Below are positions 33,671 to 42,296 of a DNA stretch of 64,000 nucleotides, piece by piece. Below the pieces are notes generated by a model, which did no database searches, was not told the DNA's origin, and saw only the letters and a program-made list of their open reading frames with translations. A program made the position numbers and the translations under genes. Location: NCBI RefSeq assembly GCF_001612825.1, contig NZ_BDBE01000051.1, positions 23,144 through 87,143 on the forward strand, read 5' to 3'. The number at the start of each line of letters is the position of its first letter. Positions within the stretch are counted from its first letter, which is position 1. This DNA is from Nocardia caishijiensis NBRC 108228. GTDB lineage: Bacteria; Actinomycetota; Actinomycetes; Mycobacteriales; Mycobacteriaceae.

Positions 33671-35947
33671 CTACCCCGTCGGTCGCAGGTGAGCGGCGAT
33701 TCCCGGCACCGAAAGGATCGGATGGCCGGTCATATTGCTCAGCCCGACGATCAAGTCGGGGCCGTCGGCCATGACATAGAGCGTGGGCAGGGAACCGATG
33801 GCCGGGATCCGATGCGGGGCCCAGTCCCGCCCGTCCGCCGACAGCCACACCACAGGTCCGTCGTAATCGGTGTCGAAATGCCCACCACCGGCGGCGAACC
33901 CGCCATCGACCACGATCGGCGTCGTCATCACGTCCGTGCCCTCGGTGGTGAACACCGTCGACCAGGTGGTGCCATCGGTGGTGCGCACGACGACCGAGCC
34001 GTTTCGCGACTCGAAATGAACCAGGGTCGCACCGTTGGCCGTGGCGCAGCCGGTCGCCCGCTGCGCGTCACCGGCGAGGTCACCGAATTCCACGGCTCGC
34101 CAGCCGGATTCGCTGTGCCGCCAAGCCAACGGCTTCGACGTCGTCGGGTCCGTTTCGTTGTGTCCCACGACCAGCGGACTTCCGTCCGGCAGCTCGCACG
34201 CGGCCACCGCCGCGGAGTTTCGGTCGTGGTCGACCAGCGGCTCGGCCACCGGCACCCACGTGCGCCCGTCGGCGGAGGTCCACACCGCGGCGTGGGTGAA
34301 TCGATCGATGGCCCTCTCCGGTGAGGTCGAGCCTGCGGCGAACCATCGGCCACCGATCTTCCCGACGTCGTGGATCGCCATCGCGCCCGGTGCCGTGAAC
34401 GCCGGAATCGCTTCCCAGGGGCCGGTCGGCGTGGCTCGGTACCAGCCGACCATGTCGACCGTCGAGCCCGACAGGTCGTATTCGAACGCCACCGTCTCGC
34501 CGCCGACCGTCATCGCGACCGCGCTGCCCGCCCCGCTCTCGCTGCGGGGTTCCCACGCGACGGCACGGGCCACTCCCTGCTGTATCCGCACCGCCGAACC
34601 CTCGTTGCGCAACCAATAGTCCTGTCGCGCTTCATCGACCGTCAGGACCGCACGCGTCGCTCGCACCAGTCCCCGACCCGGGTCGACCGGACCGACCCAT
34701 CGCGGGTAGGGATCGAACTCGCCGAGAATCTGATCACTGTGCCAGCCGTTCGGCTCGGTCGCGATGCCCGCTCGGAGGAAACCTGAACCGCCGGTCACGA
34801 CCGCGGTCCTGGCCGCGTCCAGCGGGACGGCGGCGCCGTGGGGGACCACGGCGGGCGAGGCCGCCGCGATACCGACGACTCGCCAGTCCCCCGCGACCGA
34901 GCGGCGGTAGGTCGCCGTGGACACGGCACCGGAAGCCGAGGCCGTCACCGCGACCTCCCCGCCCGAGGCGCTCGGATTTCCCAACCACTGCTCTTTGCCG
35001 GTCAGTCGATAGTCGACGGGCAGCGGCGGCACCGTCTCGGGTTCCCAGTTCGCTCCGTCCCGGCTGTGCCATGCCGCGGGCGCGCTCTGTCCGCTCGCCG
35101 GGTCGGTGACCACCGAGCCCGTCGCGACATACTCCGTTCCGGTGAACACCAGGCCCTTGACCGCGTTCCTCCCCTCGGTGACCGGGGTAGGCGCACTCCA
35201 CGTGGCGCCACCGTCGCTCGACCGATAGGCGACGTGGTCGCCCACCGCGTCCCGTGCGCTCGGCGTGGCGAGGAGCACCAGATCCGAACCGTTCGACACG
35301 AGCATCGTCGGCTTCAACAACGATCCCGGCGCGAGCGCGGGCAGACCGATCGACGCGGCCCGACCGTCGGTGTACACACGGCGCCCGGCGGCGGCCCCCT
35401 GCTCGTCGACCCCGATCAGCACCACCCGATCGTCGCCGAGGATCTCGGCGCTCACCGCGGTCGAGTAGCGGCCCGCGAAGTCGTCGGAGAGCGCGAGCTC
35501 CGACCAGTGCTCGCGATCGGTCGAGATTCGTAGGCGTATCCGCAATCGACCGTTCTCCGAGACCCGAACGGACGAGAACCCCAGCGCCGCGTTGGCTCGC
35601 ACCGCGTGGTTGGCCAAACTCCCCGAAACCGGGATATCGACTGTCCGCCACGATGTCCCGTCATCGGAGATCCATGAGGTCGGGACCGTCGAACCGTCGG
35701 GTTCGGTACGAATACCGCCAACCAGCAACGGCGCCCCTTGTCCTCCCGGGTACATCGCGCCGACAAAGACCTGGGGTTTGGTCGGCAGGAGGACATCGGG
35801 AACCGGAACCTCCCGCGTGTCCAAGATCGGCAACGCCGTCGACACCTCCCCGGGCGCCCCACCACACCCACCGACGACCGCCATCGTCACCATTCCGATC
35901 ACGATCGCCCGCACAGTCGCTACTGCCCTCACCGAAGACCTCCCCAT
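33671..35947 (-). CDS. Lipoprotein with sialidase-like Asp-box repeats (predicted beta-propeller)
   Basis: 758 residues from ATG 35947 (an ATG 27 bp upstream in frame is possible). Signal peptide with lipobox VVGGCGG. At least six Asp-box (BNR-like) elements of the form SxDGxxW are spread along the protein: SDDGTSW, SSDGGATW, SRDGANW, SADGRTW, TTDGTTW and SADGRDW. These imply one or two beta-propellers on the outer face of the membrane. No sialidase catalytic Arg/Tyr set can be assigned. Function unknown. Its 5' end faces the type VII cassette across 234 bp. Confidence 0.8.
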   Translation of the reverse strand: MGRSSVRAVATVRAIVIGMVTMAVVGGCGGAPGEVSTALPILDTREVPVPDVLLPTKPQVFVGAMYPGGQGAPLLVGGIRTEPDGSTVPTSWISDDGTSWRTVDIPVSGSLANHAVRANAALGFSSVRVSENGRLRIRLRISTDREHWSELALSDDFAGRYSTAVSAEILGDDRVVLIGVDEQGAAAGRRVYTDGRAASIGLPALAPGSLLKPTMLVSNGSDLVLLATPSARDAVGDHVAYRSSDGGATWSAPTPVTEGRNAVKGLVFTGTEYVATGSVVTDPASGQSAPAAWHSRDGANWEPETVPPLPVDYRLTGKEQWLGNPSASGGEVAVTASASGAVSTATYRRSVAGDWRVVGIAAASPAVVPHGAAVPLDAARTAVVTGGSGFLRAGIATEPNGWHSDQILGEFDPYPRWVGPVDPGRGLVRATRAVLTVDEARQDYWLRNEGSAVRIQQGVARAVAWEPRSESGAGSAVAMTVGGETVAFEYDLSGSTVDMVGWYRATPTGPWEAIPAFTAPGAMAIHDVGKIGGRWFAAGSTSPERAIDRFTHAAVWTSADGRTWVPVAEPLVDHDRNSAAVAACELPDGSPLVVGHNETDPTTSKPLAWRHSESGWRAVEFGDLAGDAQRATGCATANGATLVHFESRNGSVVVRTTDGTTWSTVFTTEGTDVMTTPIVVDGGFAAGGGHFDTDYDGPVVWLSADGRDWAPHRIPAIGSLPTLYVMADGPDLIVGLSNMTGHPILSVPGIAAHLRPTG

Positions 35948-36181
35948 GTCGTCACCGCTCGCTGCCCCACGCATGTACCGATGCGATTCGCCGGACAGGT
36001 GGTTCACCGCGAACCGCGCACGCGGTGAATCGCATCTACCGGAACGAGATCGGGTGCGACACACCGCAAGGGGAGGACGACTGGTGCCACGACCTCGACG
36101 AGGCGAGCGGTTCGTCGGCTACACGATCAAGTCCGCGCCCTTCGAACGATGAATCCAACCGAATGAGGACGAACCTCCATC

Positions 36182-36454
36182 ATGGCGAATGACACCGAAT
36201 CGATAATTCAGCGGATAAATGAGGAACTCGCAACCATGCAAGGGTCGGCGATCTCGAAAGACGGCAGCGTGAATGTCACGACCGATGCCGCCGGACGAAT
36301 CGTCGACCTCTGGATTGCGGACTGGGCGATGGAGGTGCACGGCGCAGCGCGCCTTGCCGACATCATCATCGATAGGCACCGCGTCGCCATGTTCCAGGTG
36401 ATCGACAGAGCTTCTCGCACCTTTGATTCGAAAGGGATCGGTTCACGTGAGTGA
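36182..36454 (+). CDS. YbaB/EbfC-like small protein, first gene of a type VII effector cassette
   Basis: 90 residues. The pattern SVNVTTDAAGRIVDLWIAD followed by two helices is that of YbaB/EbfC-family proteins. In actinobacteria such genes commonly precede WXG100/EspC-type secretion genes. The role there is unproven (DNA binding or chaperone). Starts at ATG 36182 (GAGGA 12 bp before) and overlaps the next gene by 8 bp. GC content drops here, unlike both flanks, suggesting horizontal transfer. Confidence 0.72.
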   Translation: MANDTESIIQRINEELATMQGSAISKDGSVNVTTDAAGRIVDLWIADWAMEVHGAARLADIIIDRHRVAMFQVIDRASRTFDSKGIGSRE

Positions 36455-36737
36455 CTTCATCCTCAACCCATCGGAGATGCACGCACTGTCCGGCCACCTG
36501 GGCGTCCATGCGACCATGATATCGACCCGACAACCCATCGCGAAAGACCCGAGAGAGTCCGTGCGGACCAAGATGGCCCACTCAGTTCTCGCCGAAAAAG
36601 TAGAGGACTCGCTCACGATACTCGATTCGATATTGAAATACCATGCGGGCAGACTCACCCAGCACGGAGTATTGATCAAATCAACTGTCACCGCTTTCGA
36701 AAAAAGTGATGGCTCATGGGCGAGCGGATTCAATTAG
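36447..36737 (+). CDS. EspC/WXG100-like type VII secretion substrate or partner
   Basis: 96 residues from GTG 36447, overlapping the previous gene. It begins SDFILNPSEMHALSGHL, then forms two helices separated by a short turn. The C-terminal helix LTQHGVLIKSTVTAFEKSD resembles EspC-type (ESX-1 secretion-associated, DUF2580-like) proteins. No strict WxG is seen, as is common in this group. Predicted to pair with the downstream effector for export through an ESX/type VII system encoded elsewhere. The line 36601-36660 is 50% GC by count. Confidence 0.68.
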   Translation: MSDFILNPSEMHALSGHLGVHATMISTRQPIAKDPRESVRTKMAHSVLAEKVEDSLTILDSILKYHAGRLTQHGVLIKSTVTAFEKSDGSWASGFN

Positions 36738-36746
36738 GGAAGCGAC

Positions 36747-37982
36747 ATGGCGAGTCAACTGACGATTCCGATCGTCCTCGGGTGGGATATCAGCGATCTA
36801 CGCCGATGCGGTAGCGCGATGCTGGAGGCGGCGAGAACCCTCGACTTCGAGTCGGTAGCCGCTGGAAAGAGGCACGAGCAGTCGGCTTCGTACTTCGTCG
36901 GAAAGGCCGGAAACGCATCGCGAGGACGTGGCCACACAGATCGCAACGACGCCGTGATCACGTCTGACGTGATCGAGGCGATGGCCAAAGACCTCAATTC
37001 ATTCGCCGACCAATTGCACAGCAAGCTCGGCATAATTCGCGAGACAAAGAAGGAAGTAGACGGTTCGATGTGGGATCTCTACGTCACCGATGAAGGGACA
37101 GTGAAGTCACGCAAGTCCGACTGGGAAACCTTTAGACAGTACATGTGGTATGGAGGTGGAACCATGGTGGCCCTGAAAAATCTGATGATCACAGCCTACA
37201 GCAACCGCATCTCGGCAGCATTGACATGGGTCCAACGCATAGATGCCGAAGGATCCGAACTGTATATCAGGAATATTGAACAGCTGCCCCGCAGAGTCAA
37301 GGAAGCTTCCGTCGCCGTGCCGCTCGATCCTCACCTCGCCCGGATCCTCCGTGAGTATCAGACACCGGCATCCACCAAACCGCCTCGCCTGTTTCCGGTA
37401 GGAGTGATCGCCGACCTGCTCTCGGCCGCAGGCCACAAAATGACGCCTTCGTTCTACACCGAGGAAGAAATCTCCGCGATGGAGACGTTGTTGCGCACAC
37501 AGGGTATCGACGCCGTAGCCCAGGCCGAGGAACTGCCGAAACTGGCACGGTCGGCCGCGGAAGCGTATGTCGAAGAGGCCAAGTACGCCAAAGGGTCCGT
37601 CAACGACGGCCACGGTGATGCATTCAGACATATCTACTGGAATGCCCTGATGACGCAGAAATTCGGGCCGGAGTGGGCTGAACAGTACGCCACAGCACAC
37701 GAGAAGACTGGCGGAAACATGCCGCAACGCGAAGCGATGGATTTGTACAACAACGAGTTGGGCAGGAAGATCGGAGAACTGCATCCCAACGCCGATCCGA
37801 ACGAATTGAAGAACAAGGTCATCGAAGCAATCAACAGGGGTGACGCTGTCGTCATACGCACGAAGGACGACAACGGCGTTCCGGTACCGACCGAGCAGAT
37901 CCAGATCGCCCGCAGCAACACACCACACATTGCGACCGGTTCACCTCGCGCTCATGGGGTGCCGCTTCCCGGCGTCCGATAG
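36747..37982 (+). CDS. Predicted type VII secreted effector/toxin with His/Asp/Asn-rich C-terminal domain
   Basis: 411 residues, no signal peptide. The N-terminal ~180 are helical with a WXG100/LXG-like course (YFVGKAGNA near 49-57 at the turn). A linker follows. Residues ~280-345 form a distinct domain: NDGHGDAFRHIYWNALM (His289, Asp291, His295), AHE at 317-319, and MDLYNNELGRKIGE (Asp332, Asn335, Arg340). I recall this pattern from DUF6973-type domains at the ends of polymorphic toxins; enzymatic activity is unproven. ATG 36747 follows GGGAAG. No intact immunity gene follows; a small broken gene does. Confidence 0.72.
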   Translation: MASQLTIPIVLGWDISDLRRCGSAMLEAARTLDFESVAAGKRHEQSASYFVGKAGNASRGRGHTDRNDAVITSDVIEAMAKDLNSFADQLHSKLGIIRETKKEVDGSMWDLYVTDEGTVKSRKSDWETFRQYMWYGGGTMVALKNLMITAYSNRISAALTWVQRIDAEGSELYIRNIEQLPRRVKEASVAVPLDPHLARILREYQTPASTKPPRLFPVGVIADLLSAAGHKMTPSFYTEEEISAMETLLRTQGIDAVAQAEELPKLARSAAEAYVEEAKYAKGSVNDGHGDAFRHIYWNALMTQKFGPEWAEQYATAHEKTGGNMPQREAMDLYNNELGRKIGELHPNADPNELKNKVIEAINRGDAVVIRTKDDNGVPVPTEQIQIARSNTPHIATGSPRAHGVPLPGVR

Positions 37983-38376
37983 CGCGAGTTGCCGACAACC
38001 CTCGTCGGGAGGTCACAATGGGTGGATGGTCGCTTCTGAGCCCGAGTGGGTTCTGCTGCTGAGTTGTGACGCCGACGAGGGCGCACCGCCGCCGCTCCGC
38101 GCGCTGCGGGGTTGACTGCGCGATCGCGGGATCGACTGGATGCCGTTCGCCGCCGAGGAGATTCGCATCGACCGGCCGCGAGTTCGGCATCCCGACGGCC
38201 GCTTCGGTTGTTCATTCGGGGTCGCCGTCCTCGGTGCAGCCCTTCGGCCGCTGGGTCTGCATCCCGATCAGGCGCAGTCGCGACCCTCGCATCCGTCGCC
38301 ACCGGCCTGGTGGCACGCTGCGGCCGAGCGCGGTCCGTGGGTGTGAGCGGCAGTGGGCACCGCCCACTGCCGTGGC
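37983..38376. other. 394-bp gap between effector gene and nadC
   Basis: GC content returns to the genomic level. The stretch holds one small frame interrupted by a single TGA (38026-38346, listed separately) and no other gene I can support. Confidence 0.6.
38026..38346 (+). pseudogene. Small gene broken by one in-frame TGA
   Basis: ATG 38026 opens 29 codons (MVASEPEWVLLLSCDADEG) up to TGA at 38113-38115. The same frame then continues without a stop for 76 codons (LRDRGIDWMPFAAEEIR, then FGCSFGVAVLGAALRPLGLHP) to TGA at 38344. Codon choice is coding-like on both sides of the stop. Reading the TGA as Trp (TGG) gives a continuous ~106-residue soluble protein. GGAGG lies at 38009-38013. Family not recognised. 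It sits where an immunity gene for the preceding effector would be expected, but its GC content matches the chromosome, not the cassette. Confidence 0.5.
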
Positions 38377-39237
38377 TCACATGTCCAATCCCAGATCGAG
38401 TACGCGTACCGAGTGGGTGAGGGCGCCGATGGCGAGGTAGTCGACGCCGGTGCCCGCGTAGTCGGCGGCCTGGTCGAGGGAGAGGCCGCCGGAGGACTCG
38501 AGTTTCGTGGCGGGGGCGGTGGCGTCGCGGCGTTGGACGGCGGCCTGGGTCTGCCACAGGGGGAAGTTGTCGAGCAGGACCAGTTCCACGTTCTCGGCCA
38601 GGACGGCGTCGAGTTGTTCGAGGCTGTCGACCTCGACCTCACACGCGATGTCGGGTGCCAGTTCACGGACCGCACGCAGGGCTTCGACGACCGACCCGGC
38701 CGCGACGACATGGTTGTCCTTGATGAGCGCGGCATCGCCGAGACCCATGCGGTGGTTGACTCCCCCACCGACCCGGACGGCGTACTTCTGCAGGGCGCGC
38801 AGGCCGGGCAGCGTCTTGCGGCTGTCGCGGATCTGGCACCGGGTGCCGTCCACCGCGTCCACCCAGGCGGCGGTGGCGGTGGCGATGCCGGAGAGATGAC
38901 AGACCAGGTTGAGCATGGTCCGCTCGGCGGTGAGCAGGCCACGGGTCGGTGCGACCACGCTCAGCACGCTGGTGCCCGGTTCCACCCGGGTGCCGTCGGC
39001 CACCCGACCGGTGATCTCGTAGCTGCCCGCGCCGAGAACCTCGTCGAGCACGAGCAGACCGGCGTCGATGCCCGCCACAGTGCCGTGCTGGCGCGACACC
39101 ACCGACGCCTTGCTGACGGCGTCGGCGGGCACGGTCGCCACGGTGGTGACGTCGGGCCCGTACCGCAGATCCTCGTCGAGGGCGGTGCGGATCAGGGCCA
39201 GCAGTTCTTCCTGGTCCAACGCGGCATCGAGAGCCAT
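38377..39237 (-). CDS. nadC: Quinolinate phosphoribosyltransferase NadC
   Basis: 286 residues. Converts quinolinate and PRPP to nicotinate mononucleotide. Seen: RTMLNLVCHLSGIAT, the active-site stretch IRDSRKTLPGLRALQKYAV, GGGVNHRMGLGDAALIKDNH and ESSGGLSLD. ATG 39237. Last gene of nadA-nadB-nadC; 192 bp separate it from nadB, wider than usual, with nothing recognisable there. Confidence 0.95.
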   Translation of the reverse strand: MALDAALDQEELLALIRTALDEDLRYGPDVTTVATVPADAVSKASVVSRQHGTVAGIDAGLLVLDEVLGAGSYEITGRVADGTRVEPGTSVLSVVAPTRGLLTAERTMLNLVCHLSGIATATAAWVDAVDGTRCQIRDSRKTLPGLRALQKYAVRVGGGVNHRMGLGDAALIKDNHVVAAGSVVEALRAVRELAPDIACEVEVDSLEQLDAVLAENVELVLLDNFPLWQTQAAVQRRDATAPATKLESSGGLSLDQAADYAGTGVDYLAIGALTHSVRVLDLGLDM

Positions 39238-39429
39238 TGCTGCACTCCTGTTCTCGGGGCGCGCTGCGCGCCGGGTCGAGCGGGCGAGGACGTCGCCTCG
39301 CCACAGTTCATCGGGTACTACGGGTTTGCCGCGGCGCCGCTGTGGCGGCCCGCGACGAGGGCCGTCGACACATCGGCCCGCGCGAGACCGTCGGATACGT
39401 CCTCGCGCCCACCGTCGCAGCCGCGTCGC

Positions 39430-41148
39430 TCATCGCACGCCGACCACCGCGGCGCTTGCCGACATGGCCGACGCCTCGAAACGACCGCGCGGATCGAGGC
39501 GAACCATCGTGCTGTGCCGCTGGGCGTCGACGGCGCCCGGATGATCCGAGCGGGTGTGACACCCCCGGCTCTCGACCCGCGCCATCGCCGCGTGCAGCAG
39601 CGCCCGAGCGGTGACGGTCAGCGCCGCGTCCTCGACATACCGCAGCTGCCGCGCCCACACGGACGGGCCGGATCCGTCCTCCGGCCCCGGGTCGAGTCGA
39701 CCCACCCCGTCGTCGGCCGCGTCGGGAGGGGACTGTGTCCCCGCGCGGGAAGCGGACGGCGCTACCGCCACGTCCGGCGAGGGCAGCAGTTCAGGAACCG
39801 GCAACGTCACCGAGCCGATCGCCGCCTCGACGCGCTCGAGGGCATCCGCCAGACCGGCACCATCGCGGACCACCGACGCCTGTGCGGTCATCGCCTGCTG
39901 CACCACCGATCGATCGGCGAATTCCGCTGTCCACGAACCGATCTCCGTGACCCGCGCGCGCACGCCGAGCCGTTCGACCGCGGCCGCGCCCGCCCGTTCA
40001 CCGACGACCAGCCCCTCGAGCAGACTGTTGGACGCCAACCGGTTCGCCCCGTGCAGCCCGGTCCTGGCGACCTCACCCGCCGCGTACAACCCTGGCACCT
40101 CGGTGCGTCCGTGCGTATCCGTCGACACCCCGCCGCACTGGTAGTGCGCGGCGGGCGCCACCGGGATCAGCTGTTCGGCCGGATCGATCCCCGCCGCCAG
40201 GCAGGACGCGGTGATCGTCGGGAACCGCTGGGCGAATCCGGGAAGATGGCGTGCGTCGAGAAACACGTGATCGGTGCCGAGCGCACGCATCCGCGCCGCG
40301 ATCGCCCGCGAGACCACGTCACGTGGGGCGAGATCGCCACGAGGATGCACTCCGGTGGTCACCGAATCACCCTGGGAATCGACAAGTTTCGCGCCCTCAC
40401 CGCGCACGGCCTCACTGATCAGCGGCCGCCGTCCGACCCCGCCCGGCGTGAAGAGCACCGTCGGATGGAACTGCACGAATTCGAGATCGGCCACCGCCGC
40501 TCCCGCCCACAGCGCCAGCGCGACACCGTCACCGGTGGCGCCGGGCGGGTTGGTGCTCGCGGCGTAGAGCTGCCCGAGCCCACCGGTGGCCAGCAGCACC
40601 GCGGGTGTGTGCACCACGCCGAAACCGTTGTCCGACACCGCGACAACGCCACGGATGCCCTCCGGACCGGTGACCAACCGCAACGCGGCCGCGCCGAAGA
40701 GCACCGGCAGCCCGGCGGCGTTGAGCGCCCGCTGTACCTCCGCACCGGTGGCGTCACCACCGGCGTGGATGATGCGCCGCGTGCTGTGCCCACCTTCGCG
40801 GGTCCGTGAGATCTGCCCGTCGCGGCCGAGGTCGAAGACCGCGCCCAGGTCGGTCAGCGCCGCGATCGCCGCCTGTCCGCCCTCGACGATCGACCGCACG
40901 GCATCGATATCGCACAGCCCGGCGCCCGCCTCGACGGTGTCGTGCACATGCGAGTCGACCGAATCACCCTGTGGCGCGACGACAGCGATGCCGCCTTGCG
41001 CGTACTGGGTCGAGGTGTCGGTGGGCCCGCCCTTGCTGAGCGTGAGCACGCGCAGTCCGCGCAGCGAGGCGGTGCGGGCCGCGGTGAGCCCGGCGACACC
41101 TCCCCCGATCACCACCAGGTCGGCCTCGGCCTCCCACGAGACGTTCAT
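39430..41148 (-). CDS. nadB: L-aspartate oxidase NadB
   Basis: 572 residues. FAD enzyme making iminoaspartate from aspartate. Seen: the dinucleotide fold VVIGGGVAGLTAA, STQYAQGGIA, HYQCGGVSTD and GANRLASNSLLEGLVVGERA. It is longer than the ~530 residues I expect. The excess is a Pro/Asp/Ser/Gly-rich insert at about 449-498 (SRAGTQSPPDAADDGVGRLD) inside the C-terminal helical domain. The frame is intact. ATG 41148, 32 bp after nadA. Confidence 0.95.
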   Translation of the reverse strand: MNVSWEAEADLVVIGGGVAGLTAARTASLRGLRVLTLSKGGPTDTSTQYAQGGIAVVAPQGDSVDSHVHDTVEAGAGLCDIDAVRSIVEGGQAAIAALTDLGAVFDLGRDGQISRTREGGHSTRRIIHAGGDATGAEVQRALNAAGLPVLFGAAALRLVTGPEGIRGVVAVSDNGFGVVHTPAVLLATGGLGQLYAASTNPPGATGDGVALALWAGAAVADLEFVQFHPTVLFTPGGVGRRPLISEAVRGEGAKLVDSQGDSVTTGVHPRGDLAPRDVVSRAIAARMRALGTDHVFLDARHLPGFAQRFPTITASCLAAGIDPAEQLIPVAPAAHYQCGGVSTDTHGRTEVPGLYAAGEVARTGLHGANRLASNSLLEGLVVGERAGAAAVERLGVRARVTEIGSWTAEFADRSVVQQAMTAQASVVRDGAGLADALERVEAAIGSVTLPVPELLPSPDVAVAPSASRAGTQSPPDAADDGVGRLDPGPEDGSGPSVWARQLRYVEDAALTVTARALLHAAMARVESRGCHTRSDHPGAVDAQRHSTMVRLDPRGRFEASAMSASAAVVGVR

Positions 41149-41180
41149 GATCGTCTATCCGCTCGATCGCGCGGGGGAGA

Positions 41181-42218
41181 TCACTCCCCACCGCCGGGGT
41201 TGCCGATCGCGATCATCCGCTGCACCGACGCGCGCCCGGCCTCGGCCATCGCCGGGTCGACGTGCACCTCGTCGGCGTTCTCGACCAGGCAGCGCAGCAG
41301 CGCGGCCGGAGTGATCATCTTCATGTATTTGCACGACGCGCGGTCGTTCACGGCCTGGAAGTCGATGCCGGGCGCGGCCTTGCGCAGCTGGTGCAGCATG
41401 CCGACCTCGGTCGCCACCAGCACCTGGTTCGACGTGGAGGCCTTGGCCGCGTCGATCATGCCACCGGTCGAGAGGATGTGCACCCGCTCGGCCGGGAACG
41501 CGCCCTCACCCGCCAGGTACAGCGCCGAGGTGGCGCAGCCGCACTCCGGGTGCACGAACAGCTCGGCGTCGGGGTGGGTGCGGGCCTGCTCGGTGAGCTC
41601 GTCGCCGTTGATCCCCGCGTGCACGTGGCACTCACCGGCCCAGATGTGCATGTTCTCGCGGCCGGTCACCCGCTTGACGTGTGCGCCGAGGAACTGGTCG
41701 GGCAAGAACAGCACCTCGGTGTCCGGATCGATCGAGGCGACCACGTCGACGGCGTTGGACGACGTGCAGCAGATGTCGGTGAGCGCCTTCACCTCGGCGG
41801 TGGTATTCACGTACGACACCACCATCGCGCCCGGGTGCTCGGCCTTCCAGGCGCGCAGTTCCTCGGCGGAGATCGAGTCGGCCAGCGAGCAGCCCGCCCG
41901 CTGGTCCGGGATGAGCACCGTCTTGGCCGGGCTGAGGATCTTGGCGGTCTCGGCCATGAAGTGCACACCGCAGAACACGATGGTGTCCTCGGGCGCCTCG
42001 GCGGCGATCCGCGACAGGGCGAGCGAGTCGCCGACGTGGTCGGCCACGTCCTGGATCTCGGGCAGCTGGTAGTTGTGCGCGAGGATGGTGGCGTTGCGCT
42101 CGCGCGCCAGCCGCCGCACCTCCTTCGCCCACTCCGGCGTCGCTTCGACACCCGCGTATCCGCCGGGTCCGTCGAAGACCGAACCCATCAGCGTCGGCTG
42201 CGTAGTCGTCGTCGCCAT
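41181..42218 (-). CDS. nadA: Quinolinate synthase NadA
   Basis: 345 residues. A 4Fe-4S enzyme condensing iminoaspartate and dihydroxyacetone phosphate to quinolinate. Conserved segments: ILAHNYQLPEIQDVADHVGDSL, the cysteine regions FCGVHFMAE, DICCTSSN and HPECGC, and YMKMITPAALLRCL. ATG 42218. First gene of the leftward nadABC unit; its promoter region carries the NrtR-type palindrome at 42274-42296. Confidence 0.96.
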   Translation of the reverse strand: MATTTTQPTLMGSVFDGPGGYAGVEATPEWAKEVRRLARERNATILAHNYQLPEIQDVADHVGDSLALSRIAAEAPEDTIVFCGVHFMAETAKILSPAKTVLIPDQRAGCSLADSISAEELRAWKAEHPGAMVVSYVNTTAEVKALTDICCTSSNAVDVVASIDPDTEVLFLPDQFLGAHVKRVTGRENMHIWAGECHVHAGINGDELTEQARTHPDAELFVHPECGCATSALYLAGEGAFPAERVHILSTGGMIDAAKASTSNQVLVATEVGMLHQLRKAAPGIDFQAVNDRASCKYMKMITPAALLRCLVENADEVHVDPAMAEAGRASVQRMIAIGNPGGGE

Positions 42219-42273
42219 GGTGGCTCCCTTCCTCGTGCGAGCGGCATCCGCGCCACGATTCGCACCAAACCAG

Positions 42274-42296
42274 GTTTTCGACTTAGAATCGAAAAC
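42274..42296. promoter_or_regulatory. NrtR operator, perfect 8-bp inverted repeat
   Basis: GTTTTCGA (42274-42281) and TCGAAAAC (42289-42296) flank CTTAGAA. The site lies 55 bp before nadA and directly abuts the GTG of nrtR. It would thus allow NrtR to repress nadABC and itself. The TTAGAATCG inside may also serve as a -10 region. Confidence 0.78.

Noticed and set aside
38113..38115. TGA as selenocysteine or programmed readthrough site
   Set aside because: No selenocysteine-type structure or selenoprotein family is visible, and a single TGG to TGA change explains the data more simply.
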